64,000 nucleotides of DNA, from NCBI GenBank assembly GCA_003342895.1, contig PTFA01000024.1:211634-275633 (forward strand), written 5' to 3'. The position numbers and the translations under genes are program-made. The DNA comes from Casuarius casuarius (taxonomy: Eukaryota > Chordata > Aves > Casuariiformes > Casuariidae). Under the pieces are notes generated by a model that was not told the DNA's origin, made no database searches, and saw only the letters and a list, made by a program, of their open reading frames with translations. Positions within the stretch are counted from its first letter, which is position 1; every line of letters starts with the position of its first letter. Below are positions 1 through 12,375 of the stretch, piece by piece.

Positions 1-3000
1 TAAGAGTAGCATGCAAATATAAAGGAACATTTCTTGCTGAGATAATAACTGGAATAATTAACTGTGAAAGCCAAATAATAGTGCAGGGCTTAAAATATTC
101 CAGCTTCACATTTTATTCAGAGGCATCTTACTTTGCTCCTCTGGTTTCACCTGCTGGGAGTATACAATTTAGGGGCACTGTCTTGAACTGAAATAGAAAG
201 ATGATAGCAGATATCAGTTTTAAAATGCAAGTCTTTCCTTTTTTGTGAAAGTTCAGTCCTGTTAATTTAAAATTGATCTTTGTTATAGAATAGAGTGTTT
301 AAATAAGTGCCTGTTGTTCTGGTTTATTTAAGGAAACACATTCTTCTACTGTCAGGTTTCAGAAAGGCTCCCCTGGCTGTGGAAGTGAACAAGAGAGAAG
401 TAAAAATCTATGCATTCCTAGTTCCTTTTGATGACTTTATGCTTCAGAGGACAAAATGGTAAAAAGAGGACTAATTCTTAGCTGTGTCAGCATTCCTAAG
501 GATAGTATGGATGTCTGGACATTCATATTCTTTTAGACAGGTTTGTTTTTAACCCATTTCAAAATGATCAAGACTGAGTAAAACTGACTGAAGTATCTTT
601 GGTGAACAATAAATTTGTCACAAAAAAGTAATCCCAAAGCGTTCCACATCCAGATCTAATTCGGTAAGTAGCTTTGACTGGAAAAAAGAACTTGGGGGGA
701 GGGGAGAAAAGAGGACTGTGCATAAACTCCAGAAAATCCCCTCTTACACAGCTGCTGAGTCTTCAGGTTGCTTTCTAGGATATGGAGACCCTTCCTCATC
801 TTCAGGTGATCTGAAGCTTATCTCCATCTTATCTTCTTTTTGGGCTATCTGCTGTTCTGCATTAGGCACTTTCATTTTTTTCTGTTGACAATTTTTCACC
901 TAAGGTGAGCTAGTCAGACATTTACTAGAACAGGGGCTGTAGTATTCAAGTACTATCTCCTGCATCAGTGTCCCAACAGCTAGACAGCCATCCTCTACCT
1001 TTTACTGACCGTATGAGCTTTATATAAAATGGATCAGTGTTTGAAAGACAGATCAGGAGTTCCCTCATCTCAGATTAAGGCATTGCACCAAGGGTGCTCA
1101 CTGGCACTGTAGGTGTCACTTTCTGCTGGGTGCTAGAAGAGAATTGATGTCCCTCTGCCACAAGTGCTGCAGAGAGGTGGACTAAGGTCTTGCTTTTCCA
1201 GAGGGGACAATTCTGACCGCTCTGCTGTTTCAGAATAGGTGGAAACATTGAAACAAATCTAACTTTTAATTTTCTTTGCTTTTCCTGTAAGTGCCCAAAA
1301 ATGAAACATGAAATGGAAAATGTCAGACACAAGTTTTTGAGTTCTCATTTCAGTGGGAAGTCAAAATTTGTAGTTTTGCTTCAAGTCTGCAGTTTGTCAG
1401 ACAGGTAAAAATATTGAGCATTTCTGGAGCCCTGCTTATCAACAAGGAATGGAATAGAAATGTTGAGCTCCAAAATACAGGGCTGTCCCACCTGAACAGA
1501 AAGAATAACTCTTCTCAGGATACCAGTAACAACAGACAGCCATTATTCTGCAGCAGACAAGTGAAGTGAGGGGATGTGGCAAACATTTTGCCAGTTATTA
1601 CACTTAACGTTGCAGAAAAGAGCACAGCTCTGCAGCCTGCTCAGATGCATCTTGCAGAACTTAAACTGTGCCATGGCCATTAGAAAAAGAGGAAGATTCA
1701 CTGAAAAACATACAGCGTGGGTCTGCAGAAACAAGGATGGCATAGCACACGTTCTGTATTTCCTGCCCACATTATTTGTTTTGTTTCTGTCAGTGATAGC
1801 TGAATCTCCATGATAAATAGCAGTACTTTATATAATTAATACTGTATATATTTTGTAAGTCAGTTTGTCTTGCACTTAGATATCCTTTTAGATGAAAGGT
1901 ACTCACCATTATCTCTGTGAATCACAGACTCCTCTGTTGTCAGGAGATACAATAAGGCATAAAACTTTTTGCCACAAATCACTTTCATCCCACGCCTTGC
2001 AGTTTTACAAAAACAAGGTATCTACAGTAGTTACATGTTTCATTTTTACTTCATTAAACCAAATCCTTACCTCTCTGTCTTTTAATGATTTCCCTTGTCT
2101 TTCTTTTCCTAACCCTGCATCAATCATGTTGACTTAAATAGTGGAAGATCTGTACAACTGCTAAAAAAAGAACATCTCAACTCCTCTCCCTGTCCAATTC
2201 ATATTTTATGATTCAATCAACTGCTTAAGGTATTAATTGCTAAAATAAAATAATGACACCTATGAACATCATACACGTATCTTTTTAAAAGTTCACTAGT
2301 TATTCAATTACTCATTATATACAGAAAGCTATCAAAAAAGCAGTTGCTTTACTAAATGTTCTAGGAGGCATACACCAGTAAATAACATGAATCTTTTAAA
2401 CTCTGTTTTGGGTGGGAGAGATACAGTAACACATTAATTCAATTTAGATTAATGTGCTTAATCATCACTTGTGATTTGCAATTTTTTTCCATGTATTAGT
2501 TTCACACTGCCTTTGTGTATCATTCTTAGGAATGACACCTTAGGAAGGTCAGAAAGCATGCTCTGTGCTTCTAGATCTGCCCGTTTCCTCCCATCTGTGT
2601 AGGGGCTTTGCAACAAAACATCCAAATCCAGCAAGCACGTGCAGGTACATGCAGTCTCATGCTCTCCTGATGTGCCATTTGGCCGTCCTTTGGTCACATT
2701 TCTGCGTTTGGTTTATTCCCTAAGAAAAAAGAAGTTTGAAAGGAGCATTTTGTCCAGGAGTTCCTGATCACTGGTATTTTCAAGCTCTGGCAGATATGCA
2801 TGCTCAAATTAATATGTTGTCATGGTTGCCTATCACCCTCCTGCTGGAGAGCAAAGAATAGGATGAATTTCTGTGTTTTAGCTACCAAAGTTCACAGACC
2901 AGCATCTCATTGTAAACCCACCTTCCTGAGTGGTTTGCTTTCATGAACCAGAAATGCATCTTTGTGCCATGTATGGCTCAGCTTTAAGTCCTGGTCCACC

Positions 3001-6000
3001 AGTTCAGCTAGATCATTTATGTTTCTCCAGAAGAGGGGCAGACTAGACTGTGAGGAGCAGTAACATTAAAACTGTACCCCCCCCACCCCGAGTTCCCACG
3101 TTTGTCAGAGCCCTTTAGTGACATATGGCATATTTTGAGCCTGCTGTCCACAGCTGTGCTATGTCTGTTATTACACAAACATATTGTTCAGTTGGTGCTA
3201 GTTCAGGTTAGGAAGGCGATTACATTTTTGCAATTTAAATTACTATTTAGTTTTGGTTGCCTAGATGAGGGTCTTTGAATAATGAATATTGCTTAATCAT
3301 TGCCTCAGTTTGGAGGCAAGGTATTGATTAAATGCTCTCTGACCTCAGTTTCTGAAGCATGCCTCTCTGAAATCTTAATTCTCTCCCACCAAGATGTTGG
3401 CAGATGGAAAAAACGCATTTGTTATGGAGGTTAATTTGTTGGTATATATTCTGTGTACCTTATACACAGAGACAGCTGAACAGTAGGAGTTAAGTGATAA
3501 TAAGTCTATAATAAAGATACATGGTAACAGTGGAGAGCTGTTATCCTATACAGTAAAAAAAAAAAAAAAAAGAGATTTTTATCATTTATATGGGACAAGA
3601 AAAAGTACATTTTAGCCAGCTGTTTTTATGCTATTTTTACAAATATGTTGGTGTGTTATAAATAATTTTCTTTGAACTTAAGGCCCAAGAGAGATTTCCC
3701 ACAGTAATCAAAGCAACATTACACTGATAAATTCCTGTTGCAAAGTTCCCATATATCACTAGGAGAAGTATCCATTAAGCCTCAGCTCTAGTGAATGGAA
3801 GTCATTTAATGGTCTTTTATTTTATTTTAAATTATTTACATATTACTTATTTTCTGTACAAAATGAATGACAGAAGCTTTATCAGGCCGTGATACTGCAA
3901 AGACACATCATGTCATTGTGGACATGGTGGTGTCATCTTTATGGATCTGAATCAGTTTGCAATTAGATGAAAATGTAAATAACTAAGCTGTACATGAAAA
4001 TTTTATATCTTTTTTTAGGAATGTTGTGCAGTCATAGTCTGCGCATGGGTGATTTTCAAATTATTCTAAATATACAGAAATGAACTTTTGAAAGCTAACT
4101 TTTTGTTATGCCCTTAGAAATATCAAGAATGTCACATCTACCCTTCCTTGACTTAGCTGGAGGACATGAGATTTGATCCCATGAAAGCTTGTTTTCAGTG
4201 AGTCTTGTGCTTTAATAAAAAGGGGAAAGGGGCCTGAATTTTCTACAAAAGCTTTCTTCATCTCAAATGTCAGTCACTGAAGATAAATAGGTGTGGAAAA
4301 AAACCAGGTGTGACTAAAATACTTCTCTTTTTTCATTAGTCCCAACTTTAAACATCCTATTATGTCACTAGATTTCAGATTACAGTTATCACAGAGGTGG
4401 ACAAAATCTGCATTTCCAGCATAAAAATCAGGCACACTCCAATCTTCATTTTAAAGAAACGAACCAGGAAAATAACCAACAGCAATGTCGGGCTTTCCTG
4501 GTGCCAAAACATTGAGATCAGAATGTTAATTTTCTTTGTGATGAGAAATGAAAGTAGTGTTTTTTTAGCAGGAGATGTCTTACCTTCTATTAACTTCTAT
4601 AGAAAATGTGGAGATCTAGCATTTGTTTAAATATCCAAAAACACATGTAGGTGTCTAATTTTAGCTATTCTTGACATATTTGCCCTTCCTTACCTTCTTT
4701 TGTTTGATTTGTCAAAGGCCACAAAGTGGTGCCAAGTACATGTTTGTCGCACAGTTACCCAGTCAGGGTTGGGTTTGCTCACATGGAGAGACTAACAGAG
4801 CTTTTCCACTGAAGAAACTTAACGTGGCTTTCTGCGTCCTCCTTGCTTGTCCACTGGTCTGTGATTCCCTGGAGGCATTTTCAGGCCCTTTGCCTGAAAC
4901 TCCTTTCCCAGTAACTTGTGTCAACCTGCAGTAGATCCTGTCTCTTGTTAAGTGGGAAAAGCATTAGAAGACAGAAAGAGGTTCAGTTGCAGATTCATCT
5001 ACTTAGTTGATTCCACATCCCATGAAATCAGCAATTAGTTTCCACTCATTACTTAACTGAATAAGTGAGACTGTCCTAAGCTAGAGACTTTTGGCGGAGC
5101 ATATTGTGCAAAAGAGTTGCACTACAAATAAGGTGAAAGCTTCGCTGTGTGCAGTGAATACCTCATTGTAGCTGTGTAGGAAAAGAAGCTGTGTCTCCTA
5201 ATTCCTGCCTAGTTGCTTATGGTAAATAGTATGTTTGAAAGGGATCGTGAAAGTACAGGAAATCATTTGCTGAAATATTTAAGGAGGAGGGGACACACAT
5301 AAACCTCATGCGCCAGAAGCATAAGAAGGGCAGAGTGCGTTGGGGGGGTGAATGGAGAGAAGTGCACCTCGGCTGCCCAGTTGTGACACTGGTGACAGCG
5401 GCTGCTCCTACAGCGGCTGGAGGAGGCTATGAAGGATGTGGTGGGGCAGGATAGGCAACATGGGCACCACTCATGCTATAGCTCTGTCGTCCTCTCCTAG
5501 CTGATATTTTCCATTCTGTTGTGCCATTTCTAAATTCCTACAGTGGTTGCAAATCAAATTCTAGTAATGTAGTTTTTGACTTGATCAGCTGAATGACTAA
5601 AGTGTCTGTTTTTCTGGGTATCAGGTTGTCATATGTTCGAATCGCTCTATTTTTAACTTGATTTTTTGTTTTTTTTGTGTATGAGAAATGATTTGGATGC
5701 ATTTCACATACAGAAGAATAACAGCTGGTGAGGGGGTGTGGAAGCATAAGCTGTAGCTACCAAAAAAAGGGGATAGCATTTATCATAAGCCATTACGTAG
5801 AGGGTTCTTGTCTTCAAATCACATCCTATGTGACTTTTCCTCCTTGGTCTAAATGATCTTCATGCCTAAATGTATCCTTTTGGGAAGGAAAAAAATCTGC
5901 TAGTGTCCTGCTTTACAATCATGGCAATTCTGCTGAAACAAAGTGGAGTTAATCCTAGTAAAATGATTGAATTAGAATAAGCACTAACTTAAACAGCTGT

Positions 6001-8137
6001 CTGACAACCTGGATCTAGGTTCAGTGTCGTATTGCATGAACTATAGAGGGAAAGGACTGCAGGCTGAAATGACTGAATAGGAACTCTCTCTGAAATCATG
6101 TACTTGCACAGCAGCTTTATGGACATAGTTCAGTGCTTCCTCGAGGTGGTGGGATTTTCATGCAAGGCAAGGAGAGGAGCACTGTCCCAGCCACCCGCTT
6201 TCACATGTTGCCGTACGTGAAATGTGGGCGAAAGCCTACCAACAGCCTCAACCCACGCTAATGCCACTTGAAGCACTTAATGAAGGACACTGCATGGGCA
6301 GGTGAGAGGGCAGGAAACAGTGAATTTCAAATACTGTTTGGGCTCAGAAGCTTATCCCAGTCTGACAGTTTCTGCAGAACGCTTCGATCTCTAGCAAATT
6401 CTAAGGGAAAAAAGATGATTTTAAATATCAGTACCTAAGGAGATAGCCTTCCTGCAGCTTCCATATGCTCTCCCACTATGCTTCTAATGAATGAAGCAAA
6501 ATTTAGGGCTGAAACCTGTATTACTGAAGCTACTGGGGGCATTGTTATTGAGTTCAGTAACTGCAAATTTACACATAATTTATTTAATTGTCACCACTTT
6601 CTAAAAAGAAGAGCGAAAGAGAGTTTTAAGTGGTTTTCTTCAAGCTGTTTAAAACCTCTTACACACTCAAAACTCTCTGTTGTGAAATACATGTCAGAAT
6701 TTTGCAACTGCTTATGGCAATAATTTATTCATTGACAAAAATGTTTTCATTGTTGAGAAATAATCCTAGAAGAAAATACATAAAAAGAATATGTGAAATA
6801 TTGCCATACTAATTAACTGTAAGGCTGTTTTCTCAGAAACCAGATGAAAAAAAATTTGCTTGGAGCATGGTTGAGCATGTGAAAAATGCAATGTGAGAGC
6901 ATGTTCTGTTCTCTAGGAGGCTCAGACCTTCGTAGTGCTATCACAGCACAAGTTAGCTCTGTCACATGTCCTGTGCACTTATTGCCCCAACTCACATCAT
7001 GGGAATGGCTGCACTGTGATGTTGCCTCCTAATCACATGCTGGCTTTATCTCTCCCAGAAAGAGCTAGGGCTAGGTTCAGAGCAGACAAAGAAGGTGGTT
7101 CTTCGTGCAGGGGGCAGTAGACCTTGCTAAGGGATGCTGTGAGTGTAGGAAGGTTACCTGGGTTCATGGAGAGACTGGACAAGTAGTTGGAAGAGAGATC
7201 TGTTGAGGGTTACCATATAGACAAATCATGATAGGCTCAGAAAATCCCCTCAGCTGAAAATGAGGAAGAGTAGCAGGGGAGAGAGATTCCATATGCTTGC
7301 CCTGTTCTTGTTTGTATCTGCATGTCTACTTATGGCCATGCTGGGGACAGAAAATTTGGAGGGTTGGACAGTTGGTCAGAACCAGCACGGCTGTGTGCTA
7401 ACGTTGTTGTAAAATGTAAGCATCGGCACAGTAAGTAATGTTTTAATTTTATTTTGTGAGAGCTATTTTAAGATTTTATACCAATTTATGCACAAATAAC
7501 TGTGAAATACAATAAACATTTTAGAAAATACCATGCTGTGAAATGATACGAAGGAGGAGACTTCCTCGTTAAAGTGTTGCATGAGTAACAGATTTGCAAA
7601 TCATGATGAGAGCTGTCATATACCATGCACTGTCCATAATCCCTTTATAAGTGTTCTATAAAATTTAAAGGCTAGTAAGCAGCAAGGCAGCTAAATGTAT
7701 GCATAATGCTGAATGCGTGAATAATTTTGTGGAAATTAATAGGAGCACTCATATTCCTTGAAAGATCATAACAGCTTCTGCTCTGGAAAATGATGGCAAA
7801 ATGTCACTCTTGATCTTGGCAGGTCTGTGCCCTGTGTTTATTCATAATCATAGCTGTTTAATATTAGAAATAAAAGTAGGTTTCTCATTGTCTGTAACGT
7901 TGTAGCTTTGTTTGTAGCTGTAACTTTGGGAAAGTGACCTGGATCAAGCACTTGAACAGTGAGTCTCTTCCTGAGGATTTTCCCTTTGGGAATAGTCAGT
8001 GTCATTTCCCCTTATAGAATTACTTCCAAATTCTTCTTCAAGGAGAGAATCTGGTGTCAGCCTGAAATAGAGGTTTCAAGTACAGAACAATACCAATGAT
8101 TCTGGGTAATCATTAAAATCTATATAAGTGCTTGATG
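1..8137 (+). other. PTPRR upstream intron, unique AT-rich DNA
   Basis: No exon or recognisable gene is visible here. I place it inside a PTPRR intron because the first exon seen (31377) has a phase-0 acceptor and so needs upstream exons. Simple features: an A17 run at 3555-3571, a C-rich run near 3077, and a slightly GC-richer patch with a few CpGs at about 5280-5480 for which I have no assignment. Open frames here are short and unrelated to any family I know. Confidence 0.6.
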
Positions 8138-8335
8138 TTTTTTTTTTTTTCACAGAATCACAGAATGGTTGTGGTTGGAAGGGACCTCTGGAGATCATCT
8201 AGACCAACCTCCTTGCTCAAACCAGGATCAGCTAAAGCAGGTTGCTTAAGGCCTTGAGCAGTCAGGTTCTGAGTATCTCCAAGGATGGAGACTCCACAAC
8301 GTCTCTAGGCAACCTGATTCAGTGTTTGATGACCC

Positions 8336-8539
8336 TCACAGTAAAAAAAAAAATCTTATGTTTAAACAGAATTTCCTGTATTTCAGTCTGTGCCCATTGC
8401 CTCTTGTCCTTTCACTGGGCACTACTGAGAAGAGTTTGGCTCTGTCTTCTTTACTCCTTGCTATCAGGCATTTATACACACTGACAAGATCCCTCCCAAG
8501 CCTTCTCTTCTTGAGGCTAAACAATTCCAGCTCTCTCAT
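8336..8539 (-). pseudogene. CR1 ORF2 C-terminal fragment
   Basis: The minus-strand frame reads RELELFSLKKRRLGRDL, then FSVVPSERTRGNGHRLK, the conserved C-terminal tail of CR1 ORF2. It ends prematurely in FFFLL because of a homopolymer expansion (A11 on the + strand at 8343-8353) where intact CR1 copies read RKKFFTVRV. This is a frameshifted relic of the same CR1 copy. Confidence 0.82.
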
Positions 8540-8806
8540 ATGACAGACACTCCAATCCCTTAATCATCTCTTGGCCCTTTGCTGCCCTTGCTCCAGTTTG
8601 TCTGTGTCTTTCCATTACTGGGGAACCCAAATTCCTATTACTGAGGAACCCCAAATTGGACACAGCACTCCAGATGTGATCACATCAGGGCTGAGTAGAG
8701 GGAAAGGATCACCTCCCTCAGCCTGCTAGCAACACTCTTCCTAATGCAGACCAGGATACCATTGTCCCTCTTTGCCTCTAGCGCACAGTGCTGGCTCAAG
8801 GTCAAC

Positions 8807-9319
8807 TTACTGTTCACTACGACAGGTCCTTTTCTGCAAAGATACTATCCAGCTGGTCAGCCCCCAGCTTGTACGGTGCATGGAGCTGTACCTCCCTAGG
8901 TGCAGGACTTTGCATTTCCCTTTCTTGAGCTTCATGAGGTTCCTGTCAGCCCATTTCTCCAGCCTGTCGAGGTCCATCTGAAAGGCAGCACAACCACCTG
9001 GTGTATCAACCACTCCTCCTAGTTTTGTGTCATCTGCAAAAGTGCTGAAGATGCACTCTGACCCATCATCCAGGTTATTAATAAAGATTTTAAACAGCAT
9101 TGGCCCCATTATCCACCCCTGTGGTATACCACTAGTGACTGGCCTCCAGCTGGATATGCTGCTGATTACAACCCTTAGAGCCCAGCAGTTCAGCCAGTTT
9201 TCAGTCCACCTCACTGTCCATTTATATAGCTCATATTTCATTAGCTTGTCTATGAGGATGTTGTGGGAGACAGTGTCAAAAGCCTTACTGAAGTCAAGAT
9301 AATCATCCGCTGCTCTCAC
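8807..9319 (-). pseudogene. CR1 reverse transcriptase fragment (decayed)
   Basis: This is a 170-codon open piece of the CR1 ORF2 polymerase. From its N-terminal side it shows DFSKAFDTVSHNIL (RT motif A), SGIPQGWIMGPMLF (motif B, normally [14 protein letters not shown]) and FADDTKLGG (motif C, the catalytic Asp pair), followed by LDRLEKWADRNLMK and KCKVLHLGR of the thumb. The catalytic aspartates are kept, but motif B is altered (SVL to WIM) and the frame closes on both sides by indels or stops, so no working enzyme can be made. The neighbouring parts of ORF2 lie in other frames: about 8336-8539 C-terminal part, about 9415-9720 finger region and 9803-10024 linker. Confidence 0.88.
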
Positions 9320-9802
9320 TCATTCACCAAGCCAGTCATCTCACTGTAGAAGGCTATCAGGTTAAGCATGATTTCCCCTTCATAAGTCCATGCTGACTAC
9401 TCTTAATCACTGTCTTGTCCTTCATGTGTTTGGAAACAGTTTTCAGGATGATTTGCTCCATCAGCTTCCCAGGGATCAAGGTGAGGCTGACCAGCTTGTG
9501 GTTCTCTGAATCCTCCTTCTTGCCCTTCTTGAAGATCGGAGTGACATTTGCTCTCTTCCAGTCCTCAGAAACCTGCCCTGATCACCATAACCTTTCAAAG
9601 ATAATCCAGAGTGGCCTCCTAATGACATCAGCCAGCTCCCTTAGCACTTGTGGGTGCATCTCATCAGGTCCCATGGATGTCCCCTGTATGTCCACTTTGT
9701 TTAGAGGTTCCCTAACCTGATCCTCTTCCAGCGAAGGTAAGTCTTCCTAAGTCCTTCCTAAGACTTTTCCACTGGTCTCAGGCCTGGGATTCCTGGCAAA
9801 TC

Positions 9803-10024
9803 TTACCAGTAAAGACTAAGATGAAGAGGGTGTTGAGTACCTTGGCCTTTTCCATGTCCTTTGTCACCAGGTCCTTGGCCCACATTTTCCCTTGTCTTCT
9901 TTTTGCCGCTGATATCTCTGTAGCAGCCTTCATCCCTCGCAAGATTCAACTCCAGGTTGGCCTTGGCTTTCCTAACACTATCCCTGCACACTTGCAAAGT
10001 GTTTCTGTATCCCTTCTGGGTCAC
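9803..10024 (-). pseudogene. CR1 ORF2 linker fragment between endonuclease and RT
   Basis: The minus strand encodes YRNTLQVCRDSVRKAKANLE followed by LNLARD, matching the CR1 family segment that precedes the RT fingers (typically EEYR...RKAKA..ELNLARD). The frame then drifts out of register. It belongs to the same 5'-truncated CR1 copy and has no independent function. Confidence 0.8.
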
Positions 10025-12327
10025 CTGACCCTGCCTGTTCCACTTCTTGTACAGAGCCTTTACATAGCCTTTTTATGTCTGAGTTTTGTCAGCATTTCCT
10101 TGTTCATCCATGCAGGTCTCCTGCTGCTTTGTTTGATTTTCTCCTCATTGGGATGGACCCTTCTTGAGTTTTTAAGTGTATAATATTCAATCAGACAGAT
10201 GTATGTGTAATTGGAAAAAATCTTGGCATTCATCTGGATTTTATTATTAGTTTTATTTATATATATTTAATATTTAATGCATATAATTTTACAATAGCCA
10301 CATCCCTCTTTAACCTTATTCTATTGAATAAGGATAAAATCATAATGGACAAATTATGAATAAATTCAATATGAACCTGTTTCTCTTTGACTCATGGAAC
10401 ACAGTCAAGGTCAATATTTCAGGGTGTTCAAGAGATTTACCACAAAAAGGCCAATCATTCTTATTCAGCTGAAAGGACCTATTCACTTCCAATAATTATT
10501 TGCAGCAAAATAAAATATGCATTCAATTTTTTTCTTTATAAAATGAACACACATTTAAATAATTTCCAACATCCTTTTCAATTTTGTGTCAGAACCCATT
10601 TTCCCATTTTTCAGACCTTGTAAGGATGCCCTGAACATAATCTTGGCAAGATATTGATGCAAGCTGCATGTAGTCTTTAGAACAGTGTGCTAGATGGGCT
10701 CATTTGGAATCAGCAAGGAATATGCTTAATTTTTTCATGGTATGAGTTATTTTGCCCTAGTTTAACTTCATACCTCTGTGCATTAATATTAACATACCAG
10801 CCTCTTCACTTACGAAACACAAGGGAGAGCACTAGTTGCAGGATTTCTTTCACATAGCCTGGTATACAGGGAAGCCAGAGTACAGACATCAGCTGGAAAT
10901 GGGCTTGGACATGAAGGAGACAGAGCAGTGACTGTTTGAAAAGTCCATCTTCTCGTAGCTGGATGCAAGTATGGGAGGAATCATCCCCAGGCAGAGAAGA
11001 ACAAGATGTCAGCTGTTGTATCCCCTCTTCTCCGCTTCTGTAGTGTTCAAGGAGCATTTCTTGAAGCAGAGAAGTTCGTTATACTCCCACTTTTTTATTT
11101 CAGAAAACAGCATGCCACCCTTGTCACAAGTCCCCATCAAGTTCCAGGAAGCGCTTTGGAGCCATCACCTTCACAGAGGTGAAGTGCTGTTGACTTCTGT
11201 GCCTTTGCAAATGGCAGTGGGCTCCAGATCACAGCTCTCAGTGTATTTGGATTTTGGCAGGAATAATTATTACTTTTATTTACAGTCATAATCTTCCAGT
11301 TCAGTAGAAGTCTAGAGCCATTACTTAAGTCAAACCTCTGCCACTAGGAAAGGCATCTTCACTCCCCCCAGGTCCAGCATACTTCATGCTCAACAGCAAC
11401 CTGGAGCCCTTGCTGCTTTGCAGTGCCTTGCCTCTGTAAGGTGTAAGGCCTCTCACCAGCTGCTAACCTCAGAAACTCACCCATCCATTTTCCTCACTGT
11501 GGTCACATGGGAGGCATAGATCTGGCTCCTAGTCTTTCTATTTTACATGATAATAGAATTGAAAGGAGGGATTTCTTCTGGCACCAGTTTTCGCTTTAGT
11601 ATTCAGGATTGTGCATTTACAGACTTTGCCCAAGAGCTCTGGGCCAGGAACTGTGCAGCATCTGTTAGTTTCAGCCAGGTGGAACAGGATACAAAATAAA
11701 GTAGGGACATTAAAGCACTGAGTAGCCACTGAACATGATACCCTTTTCTACATATACCTACATAGAGTAGCAGAAACAGTAAGTGGTGCTCCCACCAGAT
11801 TCTAAGACCTAATTTACTTCTCTATGCAAAATCTGCATCTTTAGGTTGTTCTGCAGGAAAACACATTCTGTGATTTCTGGGGAGGAGAAGGGTTTTTATT
11901 AGACTGAAATTTGTGTCCACCGACTGTAGACAGAAGTAGGAATTGTCCTTTAATGTGAGAAACTGTTAAGTCTATCAGGCAGAGACTCAACATAAAAATG
12001 TTTTGGTTACATTATTTTTGTACTTTAAAATCATTTATCTTTGGCATATAATTTAGAAAATAGAGTTTGATGATTGTTTGTAATTGCCTGTATTTTCTGT
12101 TATCAGCCTGTTCAGCATTCAAAACTGATGTAGCTAGTTAAATAACAGAAACAGGAACCAAGAGTTAATTGCAGTCTATGCAGGTTGCCCCTCAGGTGTT
12201 TTGTGTCACCTGGTAAGTCTCAGCTGATTAGCAGAAACAAAGTCAATAAATGTTTACAGAACTGGAAGCAGCTGGAGAGTTACAAAATCACTATGTCCCA
12301 CAGAAACTGTGTGCATGTGAATATGTA

Positions 12328-12375
12328 TGGTCGTGGTCGTGGTCATGATCCTGCTCCTGACCACGAGCACGAGCA
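12328..12375. repeat. Imperfect inverted repeat (18-nt arms, 12-nt loop)
   Basis: Arm 12328-12345 (TGGTCGTGGTCGTGGTCA) pairs with arm 12358-12375 (TGACCACGAGCACGAGCA) at 16 of 18 positions, with a 12-nt loop. The arms are built of a GGTCGT-type repeat and carry several CpGs, unusual in this AT-rich intron. RNA from either strand would fold into a stable stem. It could be a decayed microsatellite that inverted; no known small RNA was recognised. Confidence 0.85.

Larger units (their letters stand above)
8151..10180 (-). mobile_element. CR1 LINE, 5'-truncated, about 2.0 kb
   Basis: This is a chicken-repeat-1 non-LTR retrotransposon lying antisense to PTPRR. Its 3' end is at the low coordinate: the + strand reads CACAGAATCACAGAATGG followed by GGAAGGGACCTCTGGAGATC, the hallmark CR1 3' terminus with its octamer. 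Going up the + strand it runs backwards through the reverse transcriptase to the linker between endonuclease and RT (minus-strand residues SSRRPAWMN at about 10100-10125). The 5' end is truncated near 10180, so no endonuclease is present. The frame is broken repeatedly, including an A11 run on the + strand at 8343-8353. The copy looks clearly more diverged than the one at 19921. An unusual T13 (A13 on the element strand) abuts the 3' end at 8138-8150. Confidence 0.93.

Noticed and set aside
1075..1332. Minus-strand 85-codon open frame
   Set aside because: No recognisable motif, no splice or promoter context, length expected by chance.
5280..5480. Small GC-richer patch as a CpG island promoter
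   Set aside because: Too short and too few CpGs, with no TATA, start exon or open frame attached.
9027..9302. Plus-strand open frames overlapping the first CR1 copy (also 8242-8543, 9415-9720, 9821-10183)
   Set aside because: They are antisense shadows of the minus-strand CR1 ORF2.
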